A stretch of DNA of 45,523 bases from an uncultured Alphaproteobacteria bacterium (GCA_913053235.1 CAJXFT010000006.1:1-45523), one strand, 5' to 3'; positions 1 to 7,791 are shown, numbered from the stretch's first letter. Numbers and translations: made by a program. Notes: generated by a model from the sequence alone, not told the origin.

Positions 1-51
1 AGAAATTATATTCGCCATGACGGATATGCGTAAATCAATATCAAAATTAGG

Positions 52-1089
52 CTAGATCCCGTCCCCGGTCTCGGGCTTCGCCGTTTGCTTCCTCTTATGC
101 ACCCTCTTGTCGATGATCTCGGATGCCGTGAGGACGGCGCGCACGACAAGGTCCGCCGCTTCATCTTCGCCGCGCAGCAGTGCCAACAACGCCTCGCCAT
201 GGACGCGCAGAAGGGCGAATAAATTTGCTTCCGATCGGCCTTCGAAGATCGCCTCGTCCATTACATTTTGCAGGGATTTCACCAGATCGCGAATTTCCGG
301 GCGCGAGTCATTTTCGGTTTGCCGTGCAATGTAGCGCGCCATATCCGACATATCCGACAACTCGTCGGCGGGGGTGATGCGGTCCGGATTTTCGTTAATG
401 AAGCGCTCCATGGTGGTGGCAAAACCGCTGAACTGAAGCGTCGTGCGGCGCAGCCGGTGTTCGACGACGATGGCATTGGCGCGTTCGATCTTTTCCAAAT
501 CCACTCTCGCCGATTCGTCGCCGGTCGCCTTGAAGCGCACGCCGTTGGGCACGTCGAAACCGACCAGGTCCGGTTCGTCGTCGCGGCCTAAATTGCGCCG
601 GTCGGGGCCGAGATAGCGCTCCGTGGCGATAAACTTCTTGCGGTTGGCGATGATGTTGTCGACGCGGTTGGTTACCGCGCCGATGGAAATCGGCATGACG
701 ATGATATCGTCGGCGCCGGCGTCGATGAATGTGCGGATAACGTCGTCACTCGGCTTCCAGGTAATGACGTTAATGACGAGAAAGGGATTGCTGCCGAGCC
801 GGCCGTGGCGAATATCGGCGATATGCTCGCGGACGGCTTCCAAATGCATCTTGGCTTCGAGCACGAGCATGTCAAATTCGGTATTGCGCAGCACTTGGCG
901 CAATTTGTCGATTGAAGTAACCACATCGACGCGGCGAAATCCCGCACCGTGGACGGCATCGCGGATGGCGCGGCGGGTGTTCTGAAGCGGGCTGAACAGC
1001 ACAACTTCGACATCCTCGAGATCATACCCGGCATTCTGATCGGAAGCGCCCAAAAAGGGCGACGCGCCTTGAGCACTAACTGGGCTCAT
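52..1089 (-). CDS. Atypical response-regulator (pseudo-receiver) protein
   Basis: A 345-residue protein whose residues about 24-150 follow the receiver-domain fold: beta-alpha alternation, FDMLVLE at the beta3 position, and GADDIIVMP at the alpha4/beta5 position. The phosphoacceptor Asp is replaced by Glu78, the usual Asp-Asp acidic pair reads Phe-Ser (about 32-33), and the beta5 Lys reads Met132. It is therefore probably not a normal phospho-switch. A GPDRR segment follows the receiver, then an uncharacterised, probably helical C-terminal half (about 185-330) rich in charged residues. I chose the ATG at 1087-1089 because AGAGG lies 9 bases upstream; a GTG at 1138-1140 and an ATG at 1111-1113 are possible but have poorer spacing. 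It is divergent from recO. No DNA-binding or enzymatic output domain is recognisable, so the partner and output are unknown. Confidence 0.75.
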   Translation of the reverse strand: MSPVSAQGASPFLGASDQNAGYDLEDVEVVLFSPLQNTRRAIRDAVHGAGFRRVDVVTSIDKLRQVLRNTEFDMLVLEAKMHLEAVREHIADIRHGRLGSNPFLVINVITWKPSDDVIRTFIDAGADDIIVMPISIGAVTNRVDNIIANRKKFIATERYLGPDRRNLGRDDEPDLVGFDVPNGVRFKATGDESARVDLEKIERANAIVVEHRLRRTTLQFSGFATTMERFINENPDRITPADELSDMSDMARYIARQTENDSRPEIRDLVKSLQNVMDEAIFEGRSEANLFALLRVHGEALLALLRGEDEAADLVVRAVLTASEIIDKRVHKRKQTAKPETGDGI

Positions 1090-1153
1090 AAATTCAGGCC
1101 TCTGTGATTGCATGTAAACGGAGAAATAAGACCTCCACACTGCATTTAGAAGA

Positions 1154-1169
1154 TTAATTATTTGTCAAC
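1154..1169. promoter_or_regulatory. CtrA-box-like sequence between the receiver gene and recO
   Basis: The sequence reads TTAA, seven bases, then TCAAC. This is one mismatch from the alphaproteobacterial CtrA consensus TTAA-N7-TTAAC. It sits in the AT-rich part of the divergent intergenic region. On the minus strand the same stretch includes a perfect TTGACA (-35-like) without a convincing -10. Single near-matches occur by chance, so this is only a candidate. Confidence 0.25.
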
Positions 1170-1229
1170 TTTGTTGGCGCATGCCTTTCGCGCAAGCGTG
1201 ATGCGGCCGGCCCATGCTATATGCTTGCC

Positions 1230-1955
1230 ATGGAGTGGAGCGAATTGGGCATTGTTCTGTCGGCGCGGCGGCACGGCGAAACATCTTCATTGGTGATGCT
1301 TCTCACCGAATTGCATGGCCGCCATGCCGGGCTCGTGCGCGGCGGCCAGGGGCGCCGCGCGCGCGGCCTCTATCAGGCGGGAAACCTCGTCAACGCGGTG
1401 TGGCGCGCCCGCCTCGACGAGCATCTCGGCAATTATCGCTGCGAATTGGTGAACGCGCGGGCCGCCGGGCTGCTCGACGATGCGCTTCGCCTGTCCGCCC
1501 TGTCTTCGGCCTGCGCCGTGGTCGAGGCCGCTTTGCCGGAACGCCACCCCTATCCGGCGCTCTATGCCGCTTTCCTGAGCCTCGGCGAAGCGATCGCAAG
1601 TGCCGCGGATTGGGGCGCCTCATATGCCCGTTTCGAGCTGATGCTGCTGGGTGAGCTCGGTTTCGGCCTCGATCTTTCGGCCTGCGCCGTAACCGGCGGG
1701 ACTAAGGATCTGCAATTCGTTTCGCCGCGCTCCGGGCGCGCGGTATCGGCGGCGGCGGGCGCGCCGTGGCGTGAAAAGCTGTTGGTGCTGCCGGCTTTCC
1801 TGTGGCGCCCGGATGCGGCAACGCCGGCGGCCGAGGATTTGCGCGCCGCGCTCGACCTGACCGGCTGGTTCCTCGCCGCGCATATTTTCGCCGGTGCCAG
1901 CGTGCCGCCGGCGCGCGAGCGCTTCCTCGAGCGGCTTGCCAAGTCGCCAGCGTGA
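1230..1955 (+). CDS. recO: DNA repair protein RecO
   Basis: RecO is the recombination mediator that, with RecR, helps load RecA on SSB-coated gapped DNA in the RecFOR pathway. The 241-residue protein begins MEWSELGIVLSARRHGETS, the typical N-terminal OB-fold start of alphaproteobacterial RecO. A middle helical region (about 75-150) and the family pattern LLGELGFGLDLSACAVTG follow. In that last segment alphaproteobacterial members normally keep one Cys, and it is present here. An in-frame ATG three codons upstream (1221) exists, but RecO family members start at the ME position; no strong Shine-Dalgarno precedes either start. It is convergent with argB, with only 6 bases between the stop codons. 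Confidence 0.93.
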   Translation: MEWSELGIVLSARRHGETSSLVMLLTELHGRHAGLVRGGQGRRARGLYQAGNLVNAVWRARLDEHLGNYRCELVNARAAGLLDDALRLSALSSACAVVEAALPERHPYPALYAAFLSLGEAIASAADWGASYARFELMLLGELGFGLDLSACAVTGGTKDLQFVSPRSGRAVSAAAGAPWREKLLVLPAFLWRPDAATPAAEDLRAALDLTGWFLAAHIFAGASVPPARERFLERLAKSPA

Positions 1956-1961
1956 GCGGCG

Positions 1962-2870
1962 CTACTTACCGTCGGGTACGATCATGGTACCGGTGCCGTG
2001 GGCGGTGAAAATTTCGAGCAGCAGTGAGTGTGGAACGCGGCCATCCAGGATATGCGCCGCCTCGCAGCGATTGCCGAGCGCCGCCAGGCAGGTTTTTAAT
2101 TTGGGAATCATGCCGCCCTTGATGGTGCTGCCGTTCAGCAATTGGCGCGTCTCGGCAACGTCGAGGGTACTGATCAGCTCGCCTTCTTCGTCGAGCACGC
2201 CGGCGACATCGGTCAACAGGATGAGCTTGGCCGCCGCCATCGCCGAGGCGATGGCACCGGCGGCGGTGTCGGCGTTGATGTTATAGGTCTCGCCGCCGGG
2301 GCCGATGCCGATCGGCGCCACGACGGGAATGATGTGCGATTTTTCGAAGGATTGCAGGACGCCGATATTGACGCGCTCCGGCTCGCCGACAAAACCCAGA
2401 TCGCCGCCGCTTGCGCCCGTCGATCCGGCACTGGTGAGTTCGAGGCGCCGGGCTTCGAGCAGCTTGCCGTCCTTGCCGCTGAGGCCGACCGCCGTGCCGC
2501 CGGCGGCGTTGATGGTGCTGACGATCTGCTTGTTGATGGTGCCCGAGAGCACCATTTCGACGACTTCGATGGCGGCTTCGTCGGTGACGCGCAGGCCGTC
2601 GATGAAGCGGCTTTCGATATTGAGGCGTTCCAGCATGGTGGCGATTTGCGGCCCCCCCCCATGCACCACCACCGGGTTGATGCCGACCTGTTTGAGCAGC
2701 ACGACATCCTCGGCGAAATTCTCCGCCAGCGAGGCGTCGCCCATGGCGTGGCCGCCATATTTGATAACGAAGGTGCGCCCGGAAAAGCGCCGCATATAGG
2801 GCAGGGCTTCGGAAATGGTCCGCGCCGCGCGCAGCCATTTCTTGGTCTCGCTGATATTCTTGGCGGTCAT
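1962..2870 (-). CDS. argB: Acetylglutamate kinase
   Basis: ArgB phosphorylates N-acetyl-L-glutamate with ATP, the second step of arginine synthesis, in the cytosol. The 302-residue protein has the amino-acid-kinase fold: KYGGHAMGD near residue 38, HGGGPQIATMLERL near residue 72, the central GLSGKDGKLLEARR, and the ATP-side NINADTAAGAIASAMAA with LLTDVAGV. The ATG at 2868-2870 is preceded by AAGGT seven bases upstream, so it is preferred to a longer in-frame start at 2915 that would run into yihA. It is the last gene of the rpmH-to-argB minus-strand run; the yihA stop lies 10 bases before it. The HGGGP codons form a nine-G run, but the frame is intact. Confidence 0.95.
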   Translation of the reverse strand: MTAKNISETKKWLRAARTISEALPYMRRFSGRTFVIKYGGHAMGDASLAENFAEDVVLLKQVGINPVVVHGGGPQIATMLERLNIESRFIDGLRVTDEAAIEVVEMVLSGTINKQIVSTINAAGGTAVGLSGKDGKLLEARRLELTSAGSTGASGGDLGFVGEPERVNIGVLQSFEKSHIIPVVAPIGIGPGGETYNINADTAAGAIASAMAAAKLILLTDVAGVLDEEGELISTLDVAETRQLLNGSTIKGGMIPKLKTCLAALGNRCEAAHILDGRVPHSLLLEIFTAHGTGTMIVPDGK

Positions 2871-2880
2871 TCGCCGGACC

Positions 2881-3567
2881 TTAATGGATGGCGCCGTCGC
2901 TTGCCAGAGCGCCAAGATGGGCGCGCAGCTCGGCGATACCCTGGCCGCTGCGCGCGCTTGTCGCCAGGATCAGGGGATAGGCGGCGATATGGGCCTTCAG
3001 GGCGCTTTCGCATTCGCTTAACCGGCGCGCCAACGGCGCCGGCTTCAGCTTGTCGATTTTTGTCAGGATCACCAGATAGGATACCGCCGCCACGTCGAGC
3101 GCCCGCATGACCGCGAGATCGCTCGCCATGAAGCCGCGCCGGGCGTCGATCAGGAGGGCGGCGCGGCGCAGGCCCGGGCGCCCCTTGAGGTAATCCTCGG
3201 CGAGGCCGGACCACGCCTTGACGACGCCCTTGGGCGCCTTGGCATAGCCGTATCCGGGCAGGTCGACGAGCATCAGCCGCTGCTCCAGCTCGAAAAAATT
3301 TATCTGCTGCGTGCGTCCCGGCGTGTTCGACGTGCGCGCCAGCGCGCTATGGCCGGTCAAGGCGTTGATGACGCTCGATTTGCCGACATTGGAACGGCCG
3401 GCAAAGGCGATTTCGGGCAGCGCCGTGACCGGCAATCCGGCCATCGCGACGGCGCCGGTGACAAATCGGCACGGCCGGGCAAACAGCGTCCGTCCGGCCT
3501 CTAACGCCTGGGCGTCCGTTTCTTGCCCTTGGCCCGGCGCGACGGAGGTTTCTTGTCCTCTTGCCAT
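2881..3567 (-). CDS. engB: Ribosome biogenesis GTPase YihA/YsxC (EngB)
   Basis: EngB is an essential TrmE-Era-type GTPase needed for late 50S subunit assembly. The 228-residue protein shows G1 GRSNVGKSS (about 57-65), G2/switch I around TSNTPGRTQQINFF, G3 DLPGYGYAKAP, G4 TKIDK and G5 SARSG. Its first 22 residues are encoded inside the 3' end of yidC in another frame, a 67-base overlap. The segment from EAGRTLFARPC onward is typical of the family, and no closer standard start codon exists between it and the overlap, so the ATG at 3565-3567 is kept. Its position between yidC and argB is the usual alphaproteobacterial arrangement and implies co-transcription. Confidence 0.93.
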   Translation of the reverse strand: MARGQETSVAPGQGQETDAQALEAGRTLFARPCRFVTGAVAMAGLPVTALPEIAFAGRSNVGKSSVINALTGHSALARTSNTPGRTQQINFFELEQRLMLVDLPGYGYAKAPKGVVKAWSGLAEDYLKGRPGLRRAALLIDARRGFMASDLAVMRALDVAAVSYLVILTKIDKLKPAPLARRLSECESALKAHIAAYPLILATSARSGQGIAELRAHLGALASDGAIH

Positions 3568-5870
3568 TTGTCGCTCTCACTCTTTACTTGCTTTGCTTGG
3601 CGCGCGCCGCCTGGCGCCGTGTCATCATTGTCGCGCTTCTCGGCACTCGCGGCGCGCCGCTGGCGGCGCGACAGCTTGGTCACTTTTTCGCTCGCGGCAT
3701 CCTCGGCCGGCGCTTCCTTGCGCTTGGTGTCGCCGCGTTTCTTGGCCCGCTTTTTCGCCGCGGCGTCCTGGATTTTGCGCTTTTTCTGGCGCAGCTTTTC
3801 GCGCCGCATCTCCTCCGCCTGTTCGCGGTAGCTTTTTTTGCGCTTGGCCTGTGGCGCCGCGCGCTTGGAAGATGGCGCCGTGCGCTTGGCGGATGGCCCC
3901 GTGCGCTCGCGCCGCGACGTCGCGCCGCCGCGTTCGCCGCGTTCGCCGCGTTCGCTGCGTTCGCTGCGTTCGCCGGCCGGGCGCTTCTTCTTGCGTGCGG
4001 ATGAGCCGCGCGAGCGGCTCGGCATCGGCAGGGTGCCGGCGGCGGCCTGCTCCTTGATCTGCTTGATGCGCGCCGCGTCGGCGGCGAGCGAGGCGCGGGT
4101 GATGCCCATGCGCCGCATGATCAGCCATTGCTGGCCGATCGAGAGCACATTGTTCCAGGTCCAGTAGACCACCAGTCCGGCCGGGAAGCGGGCGAACATG
4201 AAGAGGAACAGGAGCGGCAGAAACATCATGATCTTCTGCTGCAGCGGCTCGAGCGGCTGCGGGTTGAGCTTCATTTGCAGCAGCATCGTGGCGGCGAAGA
4301 CGATCGGCCAAATGCCGATCATGAGGAACTCCGGCGCCGGCCAGTCGAGCAATCCGAACACCGTGATGAAGGTCAGCGGATCGGGCGCCGAGAGATCCTG
4401 AATCCAGCCGAAGAACGGCGCATGGCGCATTTCGATGGTGGCGAAGAGGACGCTGTAGAGGGCGAAAAATACCGGGATTTGCACGATCATCGGCAAACAG
4501 CCGGCCATCGGATTGGCCTTCTCGCGCCGGTAGAGCGCCATCATCTCGGTGTTCATCTTGGCTTTGTCGTCTTTGTAGCGCTCGCGCAGCATGATCGTAT
4601 CGGGCTGCAATTTGCGCATCTTGCTCATCGAGGAATAGGCCTTGTTGGCCAGCGGATAGAGCAGGATGCGCACGCATATGGTGAGCAGCAGGATGGCGAG
4701 GCCGAAATTGCCGACATTGCGGTAGAAAAAATCGATCGGATAGTAGAGCGGCCGGGCGAGAAACCAGACCAGGCCGAAATCGACCGCGCTGTCGAGGTCG
4801 CGCACGCCGGTTGATTCCTCATAATCATCGAGAAGGTTGAATTCCTTGGCCCCGACAAAGAGATGGTTCGATACCGCCTTGCTTGTGCCCGGCTGGATCA
4901 CCACCGCATCGCGCCAGCGATAGTCGACCTCATAGAGGTCGCGCCCGTTCGGCGTGGTGAACTCATAGCTGGCGCTGATCGCCTGCGCCGGGTCGGGGAT
5001 AAGGGCGCTCAGCCAATATTTGCCGGTAATGCCGACCCAGCCGTCGGCGCTCTGGATTTCGGTTTTCCCGGCGTCCTGCATGTCTTCGTAGGAAAATTCC
5101 TGCTTCGAGCCCTGCAGAACGCCGACGCCGCCATGCGCGAACATGCCCCACGGAACGAATTCCTCCGAATTGACGGCGAACATGCCGGTCAGGCCGGACG
5201 CCGGCGTATCGAAACGCGCAATATGGCCGTAGGGGTAAAGGCTGACGGCCGCCTCGCTCGTGTTTTCGACGGTTTGCACGGTGGTGAAGAGAAAATTCCC
5301 GTCCAGCGAAATTTTGCGGCTGAACAGGAGGCCCTGGCCATTGTCCCAACTGAGCGTCACGCTTGAGCCGGTTTTAAGGTCGCGCCGGTCGGCCTGCCAG
5401 AGCGTATTGGCATCCGGCAGCACGTGGCCGGCGCCGGAATCCTGCGTCCAACCGATTTCGGCGAGATAGGGATGTTCGGCGTTGCGCGGCGAGAGCACGA
5501 ATATGTTGGGGCTGTCCGCTTCCTTCTGCTCGCGGTAATCCTTGAGCACGACATCGTCGAAGCGCGCGCCCTTCAGGAGGATCGAGCCGCGTACCCGATC
5601 GCCATCGATGGTGATGCGCTCTTCGGCGGCGAGCGCCGCCTGGCGCTCCATTTCGGGCACCACCGGCGCTTCGTCGATGCGCGCGCTTTCGCTTGGGACC
5701 TGCTGGGCGCCGGCGTCCTCGCCGGCCCTCTCCTGCTGTGCCGTCACCTCGCGCGGCGGCGGCGGCGGCGGCGCGGGAAAGAAAATCGGCATCAGAAATT
5801 GCCAGCCGATCAGGATCACCAGCACGGCGCCGACGACGAGGACGAGATTGAGTTTGCTTTCGCCGAACAT
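3501..5870 (-). CDS. yidC: Membrane protein insertase YidC with long basic C-terminal tail
   Basis: YidC inserts and folds inner-membrane proteins, alone or with SecYEG. The 789-residue protein is about 180-200 residues longer than usual. It has an N-terminal signal-anchor (about 8-30), a Pro-rich linker, a periplasmic beta domain (about 70-360), and the conserved five-helix 60KD_IMP core from about 370 (YYPIDFFYRNVGNFGLAIL) to about 590, with cytosolic helices around MSKMRKLQPDTIMLRERY. After about residue 610 a Lys/Arg-rich tail runs to the end. It contains five GER/SER tripeptides and three TGPSAKR-like heptads matching DNA tandem repeats. Basic YidC/Oxa1 tails are known ribosome contacts in other organisms, so that role is inferred here. 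It lies 26 bases after yidD and overlaps engB by 67 bases. No strong Shine-Dalgarno is visible. Confidence 0.95.
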   Translation of the reverse strand: MFGESKLNLVLVVGAVLVILIGWQFLMPIFFPAPPPPPPREVTAQQERAGEDAGAQQVPSESARIDEAPVVPEMERQAALAAEERITIDGDRVRGSILLKGARFDDVVLKDYREQKEADSPNIFVLSPRNAEHPYLAEIGWTQDSGAGHVLPDANTLWQADRRDLKTGSSVTLSWDNGQGLLFSRKISLDGNFLFTTVQTVENTSEAAVSLYPYGHIARFDTPASGLTGMFAVNSEEFVPWGMFAHGGVGVLQGSKQEFSYEDMQDAGKTEIQSADGWVGITGKYWLSALIPDPAQAISASYEFTTPNGRDLYEVDYRWRDAVVIQPGTSKAVSNHLFVGAKEFNLLDDYEESTGVRDLDSAVDFGLVWFLARPLYYPIDFFYRNVGNFGLAILLLTICVRILLYPLANKAYSSMSKMRKLQPDTIMLRERYKDDKAKMNTEMMALYRREKANPMAGCLPMIVQIPVFFALYSVLFATIEMRHAPFFGWIQDLSAPDPLTFITVFGLLDWPAPEFLMIGIWPIVFAATMLLQMKLNPQPLEPLQQKIMMFLPLLFLFMFARFPAGLVVYWTWNNVLSIGQQWLIMRRMGITRASLAADAARIKQIKEQAAAGTLPMPSRSRGSSARKKKRPAGERSERSERGERGERGGATSRRERTGPSAKRTAPSSKRAAPQAKRKKSYREQAEEMRREKLRQKKRKIQDAAAKKRAKKRGDTKRKEAPAEDAASEKVTKLSRRQRRAASAEKRDNDDTAPGGARQAKQVKSESDKWQEDKKPPSRRAKGKKRTPRR
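3840..3902 (-). repeat. Three 21-bp tandem repeats within yidC
   Basis: Three consecutive 21-base units (3840-3860, 3861-3881, 3882-3902) differ at a few positions. On the coding strand they specify the heptads TGPSAKR, TAPSSKR and AAPQAKR in the YidC tail. The array keeps frame, so unit gain or loss would change tail length without frameshift. Confidence 0.8.
3931..3975 (-). repeat. Five 9-bp tandem repeats within yidC
   Basis: Five 9-base units (cgttcgccg or cgttcgctg on the plus strand) are adjacent and in frame. They encode the GER SER SER GER GER run of the YidC tail. Together with the 21-bp array it indicates that the tail grew by tandem duplication. Confidence 0.85.
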
Positions 5871-5896
5871 GATCTAAAGCGTGCGCCCGGTTGCTC

Positions 5897-6166
5897 TTAG
5901 GGCCGCGTGCCGCGGCATTTGTGCGCGCGGCGGGAAAATAACGTTTCGGGCACCGGATCGTAGCCATGGCCGCCAAACGGGTTGCAGCGAAGAATGCGCC
6001 ACAGCGTCAGGGCGGGTCCGAACAAGGGGCCGTGGCGCTTCACCGCTTCCAGCCCATAATGCGAGCAGCTCGGCTCAAAGCGGCAGGACGGCGGCAGCCA
6101 CGGCGCTATCACCAGCTGATAGCCGCGAATGAGCAGCCACAATATGAAACTGATCGGATTCATCAT
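5897..6166 (-). CDS. yidD: Membrane protein insertion efficiency factor YidD
   Basis: YidD is a small membrane-associated protein that assists YidC-dependent insertion. The 89-residue product has the family core: an amphipathic/hydrophobic N-terminus, then YQLVIAPWLPPSCRFEPSCSHYGLEA and the RCNPFGGHGYDPVPE box. The ATG at 6164-6166 shares its A with the rnpA TGA stop (TGATG), which points to translational coupling; a second ATG follows directly and a TTG precedes it. The C-terminus is Arg-rich. Its place between rnpA and yidC is conserved across bacteria. Confidence 0.95.
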   Translation of the reverse strand: MMNPISFILWLLIRGYQLVIAPWLPPSCRFEPSCSHYGLEAVKRHGPLFGPALTLWRILRCNPFGGHGYDPVPETLFSRRAHKCRGTRP

Positions 6167-6573
6167 CAATCCGCGATCTCTTTTTTGTCGATCCGCGACA
6201 ATTTTTCGTCGATCCGCGTCAAAGCCGTCTCCAAATCGCGCCGCAAATCCGCGAATCCGCGCTGCAGCGTCGCGGCTCTGGCGATAACCACATAGTCATG
6301 CCCGGCCTTGGCGTGCCCCGGCATAACATGCGCCACAGCCGCGCGCAATCGGCGCTTGGCGCGGTTTCTCGCCACCGCGCCGCCGACCCGCCGGCTGGCG
6401 GTAAAGCCGACGCGGATCATTGCTTCGCCACCGTCCGAGTTCCCCGCGCATGCCGGCTGGCCGGCTGTCCGAACGGCTTGCAGGACCAATCCCGGCATCG
6501 CCGCTTTGCGGCCCTGGGCCTGGGCATGGAGAAATTCGGACCGCCGCGTCAGGCGCACGATCCTGGCCGCCAT
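6166..6573 (-). CDS. rnpA: Ribonuclease P protein component
   Basis: RnpA is the protein subunit that helps the RNase P RNA bind and cleave the 5' leader of pre-tRNAs. The 135-residue protein contains RVGFTASRRVGGAVARNRAKRRLR, with the RNR signature (ARNRAKRRLR, about 68-77). It also has the family YVVIAR strand and a helical C-terminus. It lies one base after the rpmH stop and overlaps yidD by one base at TGATG, so the three genes form a tight translational unit under the promoter at 6788-6816. The insert GQPACAGNSDGGEA before RVGFT makes it slightly longer than many homologues. Confidence 0.94.
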   Translation of the reverse strand: MAARIVRLTRRSEFLHAQAQGRKAAMPGLVLQAVRTAGQPACAGNSDGGEAMIRVGFTASRRVGGAVARNRAKRRLRAAVAHVMPGHAKAGHDYVVIARAATLQRGFADLRRDLETALTRIDEKLSRIDKKEIAD

Positions 6574-6574
6574 C

Positions 6575-6709
6575 TTATACCGACAGGCGTTTGCGCCCTT
6601 TGGCGCGGCGCCGCGCCAGGATACGGCGGCCGCCGACGGTTTTCATACGGGAGCGAAAGCCGTGTCGCCGCTTGCGCACAATATTGCTGGGTTGAAACGT
6701 TCGCTTCAA
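6575..6709 (-). CDS. rpmH: 50S ribosomal protein L34
   Basis: L34 is a 44-residue basic protein of the large ribosomal subunit. The sequence [21 protein letters not shown] followed by [21 protein letters not shown] is full-length and unmistakable. The start codon is TTG (6707-6709): the family begins at this position and GGAG lies 8 bases upstream. The nearest in-frame ATG (6806-6808) falls between the -10 and -35 elements of the predicted promoter, so it cannot be used. The Shine-Dalgarno lies in a small hairpin (6713-6727). It is the first gene of the rnpA-yidD-yidC operon. Confidence 0.96.
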   Translation of the reverse strand: MKRTFQPSNIVRKRRHGFRSRMKTVGGRRILARRRAKGRKRLSV

Positions 6710-6712
6710 GGG

Positions 6713-6727
6713 TTTGTCTCCGACAAA
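6713..6727 (-). promoter_or_regulatory. Hairpin presenting the rpmH Shine-Dalgarno
   Basis: On the minus strand TTTGTC-GGA-GACAAA forms a perfect 6-bp stem with a 3-base loop, followed by CCC and the TTG start. The GGAG Shine-Dalgarno occupies the loop plus the first stem base. The structure could tune L34 translation, but this is inference from sequence alone. Confidence 0.45.
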
Positions 6728-6787
6728 TCTCCGGCTCCGGGACAACGCTCCGGAGTGGATGGATGTGCCTGCTCTGGAAGAGCCCGC

Positions 6788-6816
6788 TCTATACGGATTA
6801 GGCCGCATAAAGTCAA
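6788..6816 (-). promoter_or_regulatory. Sigma70-type promoter of the rpmH operon
   Basis: On the minus strand TTGACT (6811-6816) is separated by exactly 17 bases from TATAGA (6788-6793). Transcription would begin near 6781, giving a leader of about 70 bases before the rpmH TTG start. It is the best housekeeping-type promoter in the window and is placed where a strong ribosomal-protein promoter is expected. Confidence 0.75.
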
Positions 6817-6996
6817 TGCCGGCGCCGATATTTGAGCACCGCTAAGCACTGTTGGCGGCATCGGCGGCGCGATCACATTCGCGCCGGATTGTTAACATTG
6901 CGGTGAGATGCCCTGGCATGGAGAGCCGGATCGCATATCTTGATACGGCGTCCTTGGCTTCAATTGTCCGGATCGAAAGCGGCAACCAATACCATT

Positions 6997-7791
6997 ATGT
7001 CTTCATCACTTCGTTCAACAGCAGGCGAAGAGACCGTTTCAGCGCCGTGCGCGCCCGATAGCGGTGAACTTCGCGCCGGCTTCTCGCCGCGCCGGCTGGT
7101 GCCGCTGCTGCTTCTGGCGGTCGCCGTCGGCCTCTTCTTCGGCCTCGGCCTGCATCAGCATTTGAGCTTCGATGCGCTGCAACACAATCGCGCCGAGCTC
7201 GTCGATTTCGTCTCGCGCTCCTGGTTGCTGGCGGCGCTGATCTATATCGCCGTCTATGCCGGGACCACCACCCTTTCGCTGCCGTCATGCTCGCTTCTCA
7301 CCCTCGCCGGCGGCTTTCTTTTCGGCCCCGTATGGGGGACGGTATTATCCGTCCTCGCCGCCACCGCCGGCGCCTTTGTGCTTTTCACCATCGCCAAGAG
7401 CGCGCTCGGCGATCCATTGCGCCGGCGCGCGCGGCGCGCGCTGAAGGCCGGCGCGCTCAAGCGCATCGAGGCGGGCTTTCAGGAAAACGCCCTCAGTTAC
7501 ATGCTGTTCCTGCGCCTGGTGCCGGTTTTCCCCTTCTTCGTCGTCAATCTGCTGCCCGCCTTCCTCGGCGTGCGTCCGCGCATCTATCTGTGGGGAACGC
7601 TGCTCGGAATCATTCCCGGTACGTTGATGTACGGTTTGGTGGGCGCCGGCCTCGGCAAGATTTTCGAAAGCGGCGAGATGTTTTCGCTGGATAGCGTCTT
7701 GAGCACTGAAATATTGGCCGGCCTTGCCGCGCTCGCTGTTCTGTCTATGATTCCCGTTCTCTACAAGCGCTGGCGCAAACGCGCGATCTAA
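6997..7791 (+). CDS. TVP38/TMEM64 (DedA-like) family membrane protein
   Basis: A 264-residue inner-membrane protein of the SNARE-associated/VTT family. After a polar N-terminus it has a hydrophobic helix at about 32-52, then YAGTTTLSLPSCSLLTLAGGFLFGPVWG, the family's re-entrant first core motif. The second core motif is FLRLVPVFPFFVVNLLPAFLGV, and two more hydrophobic segments end in a basic RWRKRAI tail. The ATG at 6997 is chosen over a TTG at 6940, though neither has a good Shine-Dalgarno. The flavoprotein gene begins 32 bases downstream on the same strand, and in other bacteria these two modules also occur as one fused protein. A lipid scramblase-like or export-related role is suggested by the family; the substrate is unknown. 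Confidence 0.85.
   Translation: MSSSLRSTAGEETVSAPCAPDSGELRAGFSPRRLVPLLLLAVAVGLFFGLGLHQHLSFDALQHNRAELVDFVSRSWLLAALIYIAVYAGTTTLSLPSCSLLTLAGGFLFGPVWGTVLSVLAATAGAFVLFTIAKSALGDPLRRRARRALKAGALKRIEAGFQENALSYMLFLRLVPVFPFFVVNLLPAFLGVRPRIYLWGTLLGIIPGTLMYGLVGAGLGKIFESGEMFSLDSVLSTEILAGLAALAVLSMIPVLYKRWRKRAI

Noticed and set aside
2142-3110. 322-codon plus-strand frame opposite argB and engB
   Set aside because: It covers parts of two well-conserved genes on the other strand and matches no family.
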